From: Acidobacteriota bacterium
GTDB taxonomy: Bacteria > Acidobacteriota > Vicinamibacteria > Vicinamibacterales > SCN-69-37
Reading direction: 5' to 3'
DNA length: 38,593 nt
NCBI GenBank assembly: GCA_005799825.1
Contig: SYFT01000098.1
Coordinates: 1-38,593, forward strand
The notes under the pieces are model-generated. The model was given only the letters and a program-made list of their open reading frames with translations, did no database searches and was not told where the DNA came from. A program made the translations under genes and the position numbers. Below are positions 14,639-22,877 of this stretch, piece by piece. Each line of letters begins with the position of its first letter. The first letter of the stretch is position 1.

Positions 14639-16783
14639 ATGTCAAACCGCCTTCAGCACGAGCGCAGTCCCTATCTGCTTCAGCACGCAAACAACCCGGT
14701 GGACTGGTATCCCTGGGGCGATGCCGCGTTTGCCCGCGCACGAGACGAGAACAAGCCCATTTTCCTGTCGATTGGCTACTCGACGTGCCATTGGTGTCAC
14801 GTGATGGAGCACGAGTCGTTCGAGGATGAGTCGATCGCGGCGCAGCTGAATCACGACTTCATCTCCATCAAGGTAGACCGGGAAGAACGGCCCGATATTG
14901 ATCGCGTCTACATGACCTTTGTGCAGGCCACGACCGGCGCCGGCGGGTGGCCGATGACGGTATTCCTGACACCCGACCTGCATCCATTTTTCGGGGGCAC
15001 GTACTTTCCTCCCACGTCGCGCTGGGGGCGGCCGGGATTCAGCGAGGTGCTGACGCACCTTGCGACTGCGTGGCAGGACGACGCGGCCAAGGTGCGAACA
15101 GCGGCTGCGGGTCTGTTGACGCAGTTGCGTGAGACCGTCGCGTCTGCCGCGCTGCCAAACGTGGTGCCTGTGGCGCCGGTGGCTGCCGTGACCGAGGGCG
15201 TCAGCCACTTTACGAAGGCGTACGATCGACGCAACGGGGGGTTCGGCGGCGCACCGAAGTTCCCCAGGCCATCGGAACTGCAGTTCCTGCTCGACGCCTG
15301 GGCACTGACCCATGTTCACGAGGCACGGCAGATGACGGTGGACACGTTGCGGGCCATGGCGCTTGGCGGCATTCACGATCATCTGGGCGGTGGCTTCCAT
15401 CGGTACTCCGTGGACGCCGAGTGGCGGGTGCCGCATTTCGAGAAGATGCTGTACGACCAGTCGCAACTGGTGCTCGCGAACCTAGCCGCGTCGCAGGCGA
15501 GCGGTGACCCGTTTTACGCCTCGGTCGCCGAAGACACGCTTGACTATGTGCGGCACGACCTCACGGCGTCGGACGGCGCGTTTTTCTCCGCTGAAGATGC
15601 GGATTCACTGGTGCCTGGCGGCGACACCAAGAGTGAAGGCGCTTTTTATGTGTTCTCGACGGCTGAGATCAATCGCCTCTTCGAGGCCGACGCGCCGATC
15701 GTGCGCCGCAGGCTTGGGTTGGAAGATGCGGGCAACGCGCCGTCCGACCCCCACGACGAGTTCCGCGGTCTCAACATCCCCTATGTGGCGCAGTCGGTGG
15801 AGGAGATTGCGGCCAGAACCGGTCGCAGCAACGAGGACGTGTTGCGCGTGCTGGCCGACATGCGGGGACGACTGTACGAGGCCCGCAGCCTGAGGCCACG
15901 CCCTCACCTGGATGACAAGGTTCTCACGGCGTGGAATGGGTTGATGATTGGTGCGTTCGCCCGGACAGCCCGTGTGCTGGTGAACAGCCCCCGCCGCGAC
16001 GAGTGGCGCGAGTCGGCCGAACGGGCGGCACGCAGCCTGAAGCGCACGGTCTGGAATGATGCCGGGCGCACGCTGCAGCGCAGGTTCCGCGACGGCGAAG
16101 CGGCCGTGGACGCCTTTTGCGAGGACTACGCGTGCCTCGCCTTTGGGTTGATCGAACTGTTTCAGGCCACGGGCGATTCCGAATGGCTCGATTGGGCGCT
16201 GACCCTGACTGAAGTGCAGACAAACAAATTCTGGGACGAGACCGATGGCGGTTGGTTCAGCACGACCGGCGAAGACTCCTCGGTGCTCCTGCGGCTCAAG
16301 GAAGATTACGACGGGGCCGAACCCGCCGCAGCGTCAGTCACCGTGCGCAACCTGATGGTGCTTGCGCATCTCACAGGCGGCCACTCATTTATGGACCGCG
16401 CGAAGCGCTCACTCGAGCGTTACGGCACTGAACTGGGTCGCGTCGCACGCGTGATGCCCTACATGGTCTCGAACCTGGCGGCCTGGCACGCACGGGCCTC
16501 TCAGATCGTGATTGTCGGCGCGCCGGGAGAAGACCGCCTGGCGCTCGAGCGCGTGGTGGCCGGACGCTACCTGCCGTTTGCCGTACAACTCACGCTCACG
16601 CCGGGTGCAGGGCAGGACGCGCTCGCGGGGCGCCTGCCGTGGCTCGGGGCCATGAGACCTGTTGATGGACACGCGACGGCGTACCTATGCAGTAACTTCG
16701 CCTGCCAGCGGCCCGTTACCACCGCTGCAGAGCTCGAACGCCTGCTCGACGACCTCGCCGCGCCCGCTCGCGTCATTCTGTAG
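14639..16783 (+). CDS. YyaL/SSP411-type thioredoxin-fold protein with glycosidase-like barrel (DUF255)
   Basis: 714 residues. The N-terminal 160 residues are the DUF255 thioredoxin-like domain: [21 protein letters not shown], the CxxC motif CHWCH (Cys50, Cys53), DREERPDID and [12 protein letters not shown]. The rest is an alpha/alpha toroid like six-hairpin glycosidases ([44 protein letters not shown]). Length and order match bacterial YyaL and vertebrate spermatogenesis-associated protein 20. Biochemical activity is not established for the family. No signal peptide: cytoplasmic. Same transcript direction as YihY. Confidence 0.93.
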   Translation: MSNRLQHERSPYLLQHANNPVDWYPWGDAAFARARDENKPIFLSIGYSTCHWCHVMEHESFEDESIAAQLNHDFISIKVDREERPDIDRVYMTFVQATTGAGGWPMTVFLTPDLHPFFGGTYFPPTSRWGRPGFSEVLTHLATAWQDDAAKVRTAAAGLLTQLRETVASAALPNVVPVAPVAAVTEGVSHFTKAYDRRNGGFGGAPKFPRPSELQFLLDAWALTHVHEARQMTVDTLRAMALGGIHDHLGGGFHRYSVDAEWRVPHFEKMLYDQSQLVLANLAASQASGDPFYASVAEDTLDYVRHDLTASDGAFFSAEDADSLVPGGDTKSEGAFYVFSTAEINRLFEADAPIVRRRLGLEDAGNAPSDPHDEFRGLNIPYVAQSVEEIAARTGRSNEDVLRVLADMRGRLYEARSLRPRPHLDDKVLTAWNGLMIGAFARTARVLVNSPRRDEWRESAERAARSLKRTVWNDAGRTLQRRFRDGEAAVDAFCEDYACLAFGLIELFQATGDSEWLDWALTLTEVQTNKFWDETDGGWFSTTGEDSSVLLRLKEDYDGAEPAAASVTVRNLMVLAHLTGGHSFMDRAKRSLERYGTELGRVARVMPYMVSNLAAWHARASQIVIVGAPGEDRLALERVVAGRYLPFAVQLTLTPGAGQDALAGRLPWLGAMRPVDGHATAYLCSNFACQRPVTTAAELERLLDDLAAPARVIL

Positions 16784-16788
16784 CGCCA

Positions 16789-17472
16789 CTACGCCTGCAC
16801 CGAGGCGCGCTTTCCCACAAAGATCGTGTGCCTTGGCCCGCCACGCTTCAGGCGCGCGCGCATCCTGTGCACGTTCACAGTGAAGCCGGCCCAGCGCAGT
16901 CGTTGCTCAAATTTCCGATCCTCCCACGCAGACCACACGGCCAGCACACCATCGGGTCGTAGGGCGCGATGGGCTGAGAGCACGCCGTCGTTCGCGTAGA
17001 GCGCGGCATTGCCGGTGGCGGTGAAGGCGTCGGGACCATTGTCCACGTCAAGCAGAATGGCGTCGAACCCCTCCCGATCAAGCCGCATCGTCTTTCCCAC
17101 GTCGTCGATGATGACTTTCACGCGCCGGTCGTCCAGCGGGTGATTCGCAAGCGGCCCAAGTGGGCCCCGGTTCCACTCCACGACACCGGCCACCAGTTCA
17201 CCGACCACGACTGATGCGGTGGGCGGCAGCAAATCGAGTGTGGCTCTCAATGTGTAGCCAAGCCCGAGGCCGCCGACGAGCACCCGTGACGATTCGGTCG
17301 TGGTGAGGTGCTTGCACGCCAGTGCCGCCAGCTCTTCTTCCGAGCCGTGCATCCGGCTCGACATCAGCATCTTGCCGTTGGCCAGGATCACCAGGTCCCG
17401 GTCGTGCTCCATCAACGTGAGGCGCGTGCCATCGGGAGTCTGACTTTCGCCCAGCAATGTCCAAGGCTTCAT
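16789..17472 (-). CDS. Spermidine-synthase-like (PABS-fold) methyltransferase-type protein
   Basis: 227 residues from the ATG at 17472 (MKPWTLLGESQTPDGTRLTL); an upstream ATG at 17511 adds 13 residues. The aminopropyltransferase core is visible: MLMSSRMHGSEEELAALAC, nucleotide-binding VLVGGLGLGYTLRATLD, VVGELVAGVVEWN, DDVGKTMR and FDAILLDVDNGPDAF with the Asp of the catalytic strand. It lacks the N-terminal beta-barrel of true SpeE and is shorter, so polyamine synthesis is not assured; many such genes are of unknown substrate. It is convergent with YyaL, 5 bp apart. Confidence 0.75.
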   Translation of the reverse strand: MKPWTLLGESQTPDGTRLTLMEHDRDLVILANGKMLMSSRMHGSEEELAALACKHLTTTESSRVLVGGLGLGYTLRATLDLLPPTASVVVGELVAGVVEWNRGPLGPLANHPLDDRRVKVIIDDVGKTMRLDREGFDAILLDVDNGPDAFTATGNAALYANDGVLSAHRALRPDGVLAVWSAWEDRKFEQRLRWAGFTVNVHRMRARLKRGGPRHTIFVGKRASVQA

Positions 17473-17651
17473 GGTGAACGTACAAGGGTACGGCAAATTG
17501 GTTCGTGGCATTCAACCGCGTGAAGAGCACGTCGGCCAGCTGCTGGTCATTAGTCACCTTCAAGACGTGCCATCGGGGCAACAAGACACCCGCGAAATAG
17601 ACCGGCGCCAGGCCGCCGGTCGCGTCATGCGGAAACGTCGGAATTGACCGA
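17473..17651 (-). other. Coding-like fragment between the YggT and spermidine-synthase-like genes
   Basis: One minus-strand frame with strongly G/C third positions reads LPRWHVLKVTNDQQLADVLF followed by TRLNATNQFAVPLYV, preceded by IPTFPHDATGGLAPVYFAG. It looks like protein but has no start of its own, runs into both neighbours, and is not recognised. It could be a gene remnant or chance. Confidence 0.25.
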
Positions 17652-18116
17652 TCAGACCTCGGTCTTGCGGTGCGCCACCATGCGAAGTGCGCCGTTGATG
17701 GCCGCGGGCAGCATGGCGTACACCACCAGCGCCACCACATTGGAAATCATGAACTGGGAACCCCCGACGGACGGGTCCCTGAGCAGGTCCTGAAATGGCG
17801 CGAGGAGTGGCGACGTGACCGCCGAGATAAACCAGGCAAACCCGGCGCTCTCGCGGGCGCCCAGTGCCTCTAGCAGAATCGAAAGGGCGATGAGCCCGTA
17901 GATCAGGAAGAAGACGTAGTCGACGATTTGCGAAACACGCGCCGCAGCGCCGCCTCGTTGGATCTGGGCCTCGGTGCCTTCCCGTTCCTCAGGGGTCGGC
18001 ACGATCGTCTCCCGCGCGACGTCCTCCTGTACGCGTTGACTGACGTCCGACTTGATGGCGTCATGCTGACGTCGACGACGTTCTTCCTCGGCGGCGAGCG
18101 TGTGATCCTGATTCAT
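17652..18116 (-). CDS. YggT-family membrane protein with long charged N-terminus
   Basis: 154 residues from the ATG at 18116, which is preceded by AGGAG 8 nt upstream. The first 65 residues are highly charged (EEERRRRQHD, VPTPEEREGTEAQ) and cytoplasmic. The YggT domain follows: VDYVFFLIYGLIALSILLEALGA and, after a short loop with SPLLAPFQDLL, a second hydrophobic hairpin NVVALVVYAMLPAAINGALRM. YggT proteins are small inner-membrane proteins linked to osmotic or cell-envelope functions, without a defined mechanism. The long hydrophilic head is unlike the usual roughly 95-residue family member. Confidence 0.8.
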   Translation of the reverse strand: MNQDHTLAAEEERRRRQHDAIKSDVSQRVQEDVARETIVPTPEEREGTEAQIQRGGAAARVSQIVDYVFFLIYGLIALSILLEALGARESAGFAWFISAVTSPLLAPFQDLLRDPSVGGSQFMISNVVALVVYAMLPAAINGALRMVAHRKTEV

Positions 18117-18312
18117 GTGAAAACTCCTGACTGGGGTCAGTGCAACACAGCCGCGGGGCGGAGCGATGTCCCAGAGGAGACATGCGCCAGGCGTGCATTC
18201 TGGTGTGACTTGAACTCGCTCTGTCTTGTATTGAACAGCGCTACCGTGGCTCCACAACTAACCTGACCACACGTCGCATGTGCGGCGGTGATTGATCCAA
18301 CCGGCGGTATCC

Positions 18313-18812
18313 GTGAAGAAGTGTTCGATCGCCCTATGCGTTCTATTCATTGCGGCGTTGACGTTTCCGCTTCAGGCGGTTCCGCAGGTCGAGAAGAGTC
18401 TGTATGACCGGCTCGGAGGCGTCTACGCTATCGCCGCAGGCACTGACCACTTCAGTGATGCAGTTGTGCGGAACCCCATGGTGGGGAAGGCGTCGCAGAA
18501 CGCCTCTCTCAAGGCGTGGCACACGAAAACCTTGGCCGACTGCCCGGCCTCAAGTTCATGCGCACCTTGTGGGTGTGCGAGATCACGGGTGGGCCGCAGA
18601 AAGTCTCGCCCACGAAGCCGGGTAGCAGACATCTGGGCCTCAAGGAGGCGCATCGCGACTTGAAGATCTCGCCGAAAGAGTTCGACGAAGTGGCCGCCGA
18701 GCTGGGGCGCAGTCTTAACTTTGCCACAGTGCCGGCGCGCGAAAAGGGCGAAGTCCTCGCGGCGTTTGCCGCGCACAAGAAAGACGTCACGGCAGGCTAC
18801 AAGATCCCCTGA
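18313..18812 (+). pseudogene. Exported truncated haemoglobin (group I) gene with a frameshift
   Basis: GTG at 18313 opens MKKCSIALCVLFIAALTFPL, a signal peptide, then SLYDRLGGVYAIA, the standard start of truncated globins. The frame is lost near 18530; the next frame continues with LGRLPGLKFMRT, CEITGGPQKV, KEAHRDLKIS (proximal F8 His) and KEFDEVAAELGRSLN to the stop at 18812. Adding one A to the run in CGAAAACC would join the halves as HTK-NLGRLPGLKF. The E-helix position that is His in many relatives (LKYHV) is Met here. Either a recent pseudogene or a sequencing error in a homopolymer. The intact protein would bind haem outside the cytoplasm. Confidence 0.8.
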
Positions 18813-18856
18813 TGCGACCCATTCGGCCGGTGGCATTTCGCCATCCGTCTTTCGTG

Positions 18857-19027
18857 TGGCAGCGGTGTGGGTGCGGCTGCTGCCACAGCGCCAGCCAGCG
18901 CCAGCAGCAAGGTCGCCGGCAGCGCGAGCCACAGATCTGTGAGCGAAGTGCCGGTCAAAGAGCGCGAGATGACGACGCCGGCAGGCCCGGCGACCGACAT
19001 ACCCATCGCCAATCCAGTGGCCACGGC
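18857..19027 (-). pseudogene. C-terminal relic of an ADOP/FtsX-type permease
   Basis: The minus frame reads AVATGLAMGMSVAGPAGVVI, then SRSLTGTSLTDLWLALPATL and LLALAGAVAAAAPTPLP. This matches the final FtsX segment of ADOP permeases (GL-x-x-G-x-x-x-A, S-x-L-x-G-x-x-x-x-D, then the last helix and the P-A-R motif), with the terminal RATRVDP degraded. Only about 57 codons remain, with no start or ribosome-binding site. Confidence 0.55.
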
Positions 19028-19089
19028 ATGAGGGACTGCCCAAGCAGCGTCTGGAAGGGCGGTTGTGTCTGGGGAACACCCCACCTAAT

Positions 19090-19235
19090 CCGGACTATCG
19101 GCGATCGATCGCGCGCAACGCGCTGGTGATCGCTCAAGTCGCACTGGCCATCGTGTCGCTGGTGGGCGCCGCGAATGAGCGCGTAGCCCCGCGCTTAAGG
19201 GTGCAGAATATGGGGTATGCGGCTTCTCCCAGCCC
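19090..19235 (+). pseudogene. Internal relic of an ADOP permease on the opposite strand
   Basis: The plus frame reads RRSIARNALVIAQVALAIVS followed by LVGA and RLRVQNMGYAASP. This corresponds to the helix after the first FtsX domain in ADOP proteins (R-x-x-L-V-x-x-Q-V-A-L-A-x-V-x-L-V-G-A, then L-x-x-x-x-P-G). It points opposite to the nearby C-terminal relic, so an inversion or two separate losses occurred. It runs into the start of the deacylase gene. Confidence 0.55.
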
Positions 19236-20764
19236 TCCTGTCGTTGGCAGTAATCCTGATTCGGGCGAACCAGGAACCGTCATTTGATCTCCTCATCACT
19301 AACGCTCAGCTCCTCGACGGTTCCGGAAACCCCTGGTTGCGCGAAGACATCGCGATTCGCGGGGACCGCATCGTCGCGCGGGGCCGGCTTTCGGGCGCCA
19401 AGGCGACGCGACTCATTGACGCCAAGGGACTGGTGCTGGCGCCTGGATTCATCGACGTCCACTCTCACGCCGTGCCTGCCTTACGGCGGCCAGAGCTGCG
19501 TGACGCGCGAGCTCTGTTGCTGCAGGGGGTGACGACCATCGTCGGGAATCCCGATGGCGGCGGTCCGATCGATTTGGCCGCGCAGCGCCAGAGCCTTGAG
19601 GCTGAAGGCATTGGCGTGAACGTGGCGCTGATGATCGGCCATGGCAGCGTGCGTGGATCGGTGCTGGGAAACGCCATTCGCGAGCCCGACGCCGCGGACT
19701 CTGCGCGCATGAAGGCGGTCGTCGCCAAGGCGGTCGAAGACGGCGCGTTCGGTCTGTCGAGCGGCCTCTTCTATGAGCCGGGACGGTATTCGAAGCTTGA
19801 GGAAGTCATCGCGCTCGCCCGCGTGGCGGGCGGCGTCTACACCAGCCACATTCGAGACGAAGGGAACTACGGCACGGGGCTGGCGGCATCGGTGCGCGAA
19901 GTCATTCGCGTGGCGGAAGAGGCCGGCGTGCGCGGTGTGGTGACTCACATCAAGGCACTTGGGCCCGACTCGTGGGGGTTGTCGAAGACCGTGGTGGGCG
20001 ACATCGAGGCGGCGCGCGCACGTGGAGTCGAGGTGTTCGCCGATCAGTATCCCTATGAGGCGTCCTCCACCAGCCTCGGAGCGGCGGTGTTGCCGGGCCC
20101 GTCGAGCCCGGATGCGATTCGGCCGAGGCTGTTGGAGCCACCATCGGCGGACCAGCTCCTGAAAGAGGTGGCCGAGAATATCCGTCGCCGAGGCGGGCCC
20201 ACGTCGATCGTGATGGCGTCAGGGCCCGGCGCCACTGGGCTCGCGGGAAAGAGCCTGCAGCAGATTGCCGACGCTCGCGGTGTGTCACCCGCTCAAGCCG
20301 CCATCGACATCTTGCTCGGCGGTGGCGCCTCGATCGTGTCGTTCAACATGACCGAGGACGACATTCGCCTGTTCATGCGCCAACCCTGGACCATGACCTC
20401 GTCGGATGGTGAGCTCTCGTTGCCAGGGCCGAGCCGGCCGCATCCGCGTGGGCACGGCGCGTTCGCGCGCAAGTTCGCGGTGTACGTGCGCGAGCGCCAC
20501 GTGCAGACGATCGAGGAGGCCGTGCGTGCGATGACGTCATTGCCGACGCGGATCTTTGGCCTGGTCGATCGTGGCGACCTGCGTCCGGGCGCCATTGCCG
20601 ATCTTGTCGTCTTCGATCCGGCGACCATTCAGGATCGCGCCACCTACGAAGATCCATTCGCGATGGCCACCGGTGTCCGGTGGGTGGTGGTGAACGGGCA
20701 GGTGGCGATTGCTGACGGTGTGCCGAACGGCGTGCTGGCCGGCAAGGTGTTGCGCCGACCGTAG
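19217..20764 (+). CDS. Exported N-acyl-D-amino-acid deacylase (amidohydrolase superfamily)
   Basis: 515 residues. A hydrophobic N-terminus (LLPALLSLAVILI) suggests export. The metal-dependent amidohydrolase barrel shows PGFIDVHSHA (His82, His84), a GVTTIVG strand, YTSHIRDEG with His211, THIKALG with His244, and SSDGEL with Asp397 followed by PHPRGHGAFARKF, the D-aminoacylase signature. The C-terminal beta sandwich ends in PGAIADLVVFDPATIQDRATYEDP. Known reaction: hydrolysis of N-acyl-D-amino acids to the free D-amino acid. The start lies inside an ADOP relic, so the promoter region was shaped by that rearrangement. The second plus-strand gene, the amidase, follows after 115 bp. Confidence 0.88.
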   Translation: MRLLPALLSLAVILIRANQEPSFDLLITNAQLLDGSGNPWLREDIAIRGDRIVARGRLSGAKATRLIDAKGLVLAPGFIDVHSHAVPALRRPELRDARALLLQGVTTIVGNPDGGGPIDLAAQRQSLEAEGIGVNVALMIGHGSVRGSVLGNAIREPDAADSARMKAVVAKAVEDGAFGLSSGLFYEPGRYSKLEEVIALARVAGGVYTSHIRDEGNYGTGLAASVREVIRVAEEAGVRGVVTHIKALGPDSWGLSKTVVGDIEAARARGVEVFADQYPYEASSTSLGAAVLPGPSSPDAIRPRLLEPPSADQLLKEVAENIRRRGGPTSIVMASGPGATGLAGKSLQQIADARGVSPAQAAIDILLGGGASIVSFNMTEDDIRLFMRQPWTMTSSDGELSLPGPSRPHPRGHGAFARKFAVYVRERHVQTIEEAVRAMTSLPTRIFGLVDRGDLRPGAIADLVVFDPATIQDRATYEDPFAMATGVRWVVVNGQVAIADGVPNGVLAGKVLRRP

Positions 20765-20781
20765 GACGTGGCTTCAGCCGC

Positions 20782-20853
20782 CAGGCGCAGGTAGTTGTGG
20801 CGCGTGCTGTTGACGGAGAGTTCCCGCTGGGCTTCGTCCCACACCGGGTCGTG
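20782..20853 (-). pseudogene. Short relic of a deoxyribodipyrimidine photolyase (class II-like)
   Basis: On the minus strand, codons read HDPVWDEAQRELSVNSTRHN and then YLRL. Photolyases carry HDPLWNAAQRQL, six residues, then HNYLRM at the FAD-binding helices; spacing and 11 of 24 residues agree. The following WGKK-type segment is missing and homology stops near the deacylase stop codon. It is an orphan fragment of about 24 codons in the gap between two plus-strand genes. Confidence 0.45.
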
Positions 20854-20879
20854 CGCCCCACAGCCTTCGCGGTGGCCTC

Positions 20880-22865
20880 ATGAAAAGTGCGACACTTCTG
20901 ACCGATCCCATGGCACCATCCGTTGGCATGGTTCCCACCGCTGACCGAGCTGTGCGTCCTCCCATCCGATTGCTGGCCGTTATCGCCCTGACCGGCGCGT
21001 GCGCGACCACTTCAACGGGTTCAATCCCACAACACGTCGCTCAGATCCCTCTGTTGAACGTTCATGAAGCCGGTATCGACGCGCTTGGCGAGGCACTGGC
21101 GCGTCGGGAGATCACGTCGCGCCAATTGGTGGAGCAGTATCTCGCGCGTATCGACGCCTACGATCAGGCAGGCCCCGCTCTCAATGCCATGATCGCGCTG
21201 AACCCGAAGGCGCTCGAGACAGCCGACCTCCTCGACCGAGAGCGCGCCGCCGGGAAACTGCGCGGCCCACTCCACGGCGTTCCCATCGTCATCAAAGATA
21301 ATTACGACACGGCTGATCTGCCAACCACGGGTGCGACGGTCGCACTGGCCACATCGCTCCCGGCACGCGACGGGTTCCAGGTGGCGCGGCTTCGCGAGGC
21401 GGGCGCCATCATCATCGGCAAAACGAATCTGCACGAGTTGGCGGCAGGAGTCACCACGGTGAGTTCACTCGGGGGACGCACGCGCAATCCGTACGATCCG
21501 TCGCGCAATCCAGGCGGCTCGAGTGGCGGCACCGGTGCTGCCGTCGCCGCGAGTTTCGCCGCGGCCGGCATGGGCACTGACACCTGCGGATCGGTGCGCG
21601 TCCCCGCAGCGCACAACAACCTGGTCGCGCTGCGTCCCACGATGGGTTTGTCGAGCCGCGCCGGCATCATCCCTTTGTCACACACGCAGGATGTGGCGGG
21701 ACCGATTGCACGATCGGTACGCGATGTCGCGCTTCTGCTCGATGCGACGGTGGCTGCCGATCCTGCCGACCTGGTGACGATGGCGCCCGGCGTGCGGCGG
21801 CCGGCGTCGTTCCTCACTGGCCTGGCGACGGAGGCACTGCGAGGCACACGCGTGGGAGTGCTGACACCGCTCTTTGGCAATACGCCGGACGATGCCGAAG
21901 TGGGAGATGTGGTGCGAGCCGCAGTCGATCGACTCCGTGCGGCCGGGGCGATTCCCGTTGAGGTCGTGGTGCCGGAACTGGTCGCACTCATGAACAGTTC
22001 GGCCGTCATCGACTACGAGTTCAAGTTCAATTTGATGGACTATCTGGCGCAGCGTCCGGGTGCGCCGGTGGCGTCGCTGGGCGAGATTCTCGATCGCGGT
22101 TTGTATCACCTCGACCTCGATGCGCAGTTCCGCCGGCGCAATGGCACAGCCGAGCGCACATCCGAGACATATCGCGCGGCCCTCGCGCGGCGTGACGTGT
22201 TGCGACAGACCCTGCTTGCGGCCATGGACGCGCACCACGTGGACGTCGTCATCTATCCGCCCATGCGTCAGAGAGCAGCGAAGGTGGGCCAGGCACAGGG
22301 CGGCGGCAACAATTGCCAACTCAGCGCCAGCACCGGTTTGCCGGCACTCGTCATGCCGGCTGGGTTTACTGCTGATGGATTCCCGGTGGGTATTGAGTTC
22401 CTCAGCCGCGCGTTTGAGGAACCGAGGCTACTGGCGATTGGCGCGTCGATGGAGCGGCCTGGATCGATGCGTCGGGCACCGGCATCGACGCCGATTCTCG
22501 GCCTTGAGACTCAGGCCGAGCTACGTACGGCGAAACAGCCCGAGGTCCGTGTGGCGGCAACCGAAACGCCGGACGTGAAGGCCTCGTTCACATGGGACGC
22601 AGCGTCGAGCATCTTAAATTACGACGTCGCCGTTTCGGGTGTACGCCCGGTCGATTTGATGCTCGTTGCATTGCATCGTGGCGACGCGGGCAAATGGGGG
22701 CCGGTCATCGCTCCACTCGTGCGCACGGGTTTTGTTACAGCGAGCGGGCAGATCACTCTGCGCGACAGTGAGCGCGACGATCTTCTGGTTGGCCGGCTCT
22801 ACGTGCGGTGGTATACGCGCAACCAACCGCTGGGCGATGGTCGCGTGGTCGTCACTCTCAGGTAG
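20880..22865 (+). CDS. Lipoprotein amidase (amidase signature family) with CHRD-like C-terminus
   Basis: 661 residues. The N-terminus carries a lipobox ALTGAC (Cys41), preceded by a 30-residue head; Met17 (20928) is an alternative start that gives a more usual signal length. The amidase core has Lys139 in VIKDNYD, the cis-Ser in GGSSGGT (214/215) and nucleophile Ser238 in GTDTCGSVRVPA, i.e. the full Ser-cisSer-Lys triad. After the core (about residue 530) an added region reads VAVSGVRPVDLMLVALHRGD and GKWGPVIAPLV, which resembles a CHRD domain. Function: hydrolysis of an amide outside the cytoplasm; substrate unknown. It may act with the deacylase upstream. Confidence 0.87.
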   Translation: MKSATLLTDPMAPSVGMVPTADRAVRPPIRLLAVIALTGACATTSTGSIPQHVAQIPLLNVHEAGIDALGEALARREITSRQLVEQYLARIDAYDQAGPALNAMIALNPKALETADLLDRERAAGKLRGPLHGVPIVIKDNYDTADLPTTGATVALATSLPARDGFQVARLREAGAIIIGKTNLHELAAGVTTVSSLGGRTRNPYDPSRNPGGSSGGTGAAVAASFAAAGMGTDTCGSVRVPAAHNNLVALRPTMGLSSRAGIIPLSHTQDVAGPIARSVRDVALLLDATVAADPADLVTMAPGVRRPASFLTGLATEALRGTRVGVLTPLFGNTPDDAEVGDVVRAAVDRLRAAGAIPVEVVVPELVALMNSSAVIDYEFKFNLMDYLAQRPGAPVASLGEILDRGLYHLDLDAQFRRRNGTAERTSETYRAALARRDVLRQTLLAAMDAHHVDVVIYPPMRQRAAKVGQAQGGGNNCQLSASTGLPALVMPAGFTADGFPVGIEFLSRAFEEPRLLAIGASMERPGSMRRAPASTPILGLETQAELRTAKQPEVRVAATETPDVKASFTWDAASSILNYDVAVSGVRPVDLMLVALHRGDAGKWGPVIAPLVRTGFVTASGQITLRDSERDDLLVGRLYVRWYTRNQPLGDGRVVVTLR

Positions 22866-22877
22866 GTCATTGGTAGA

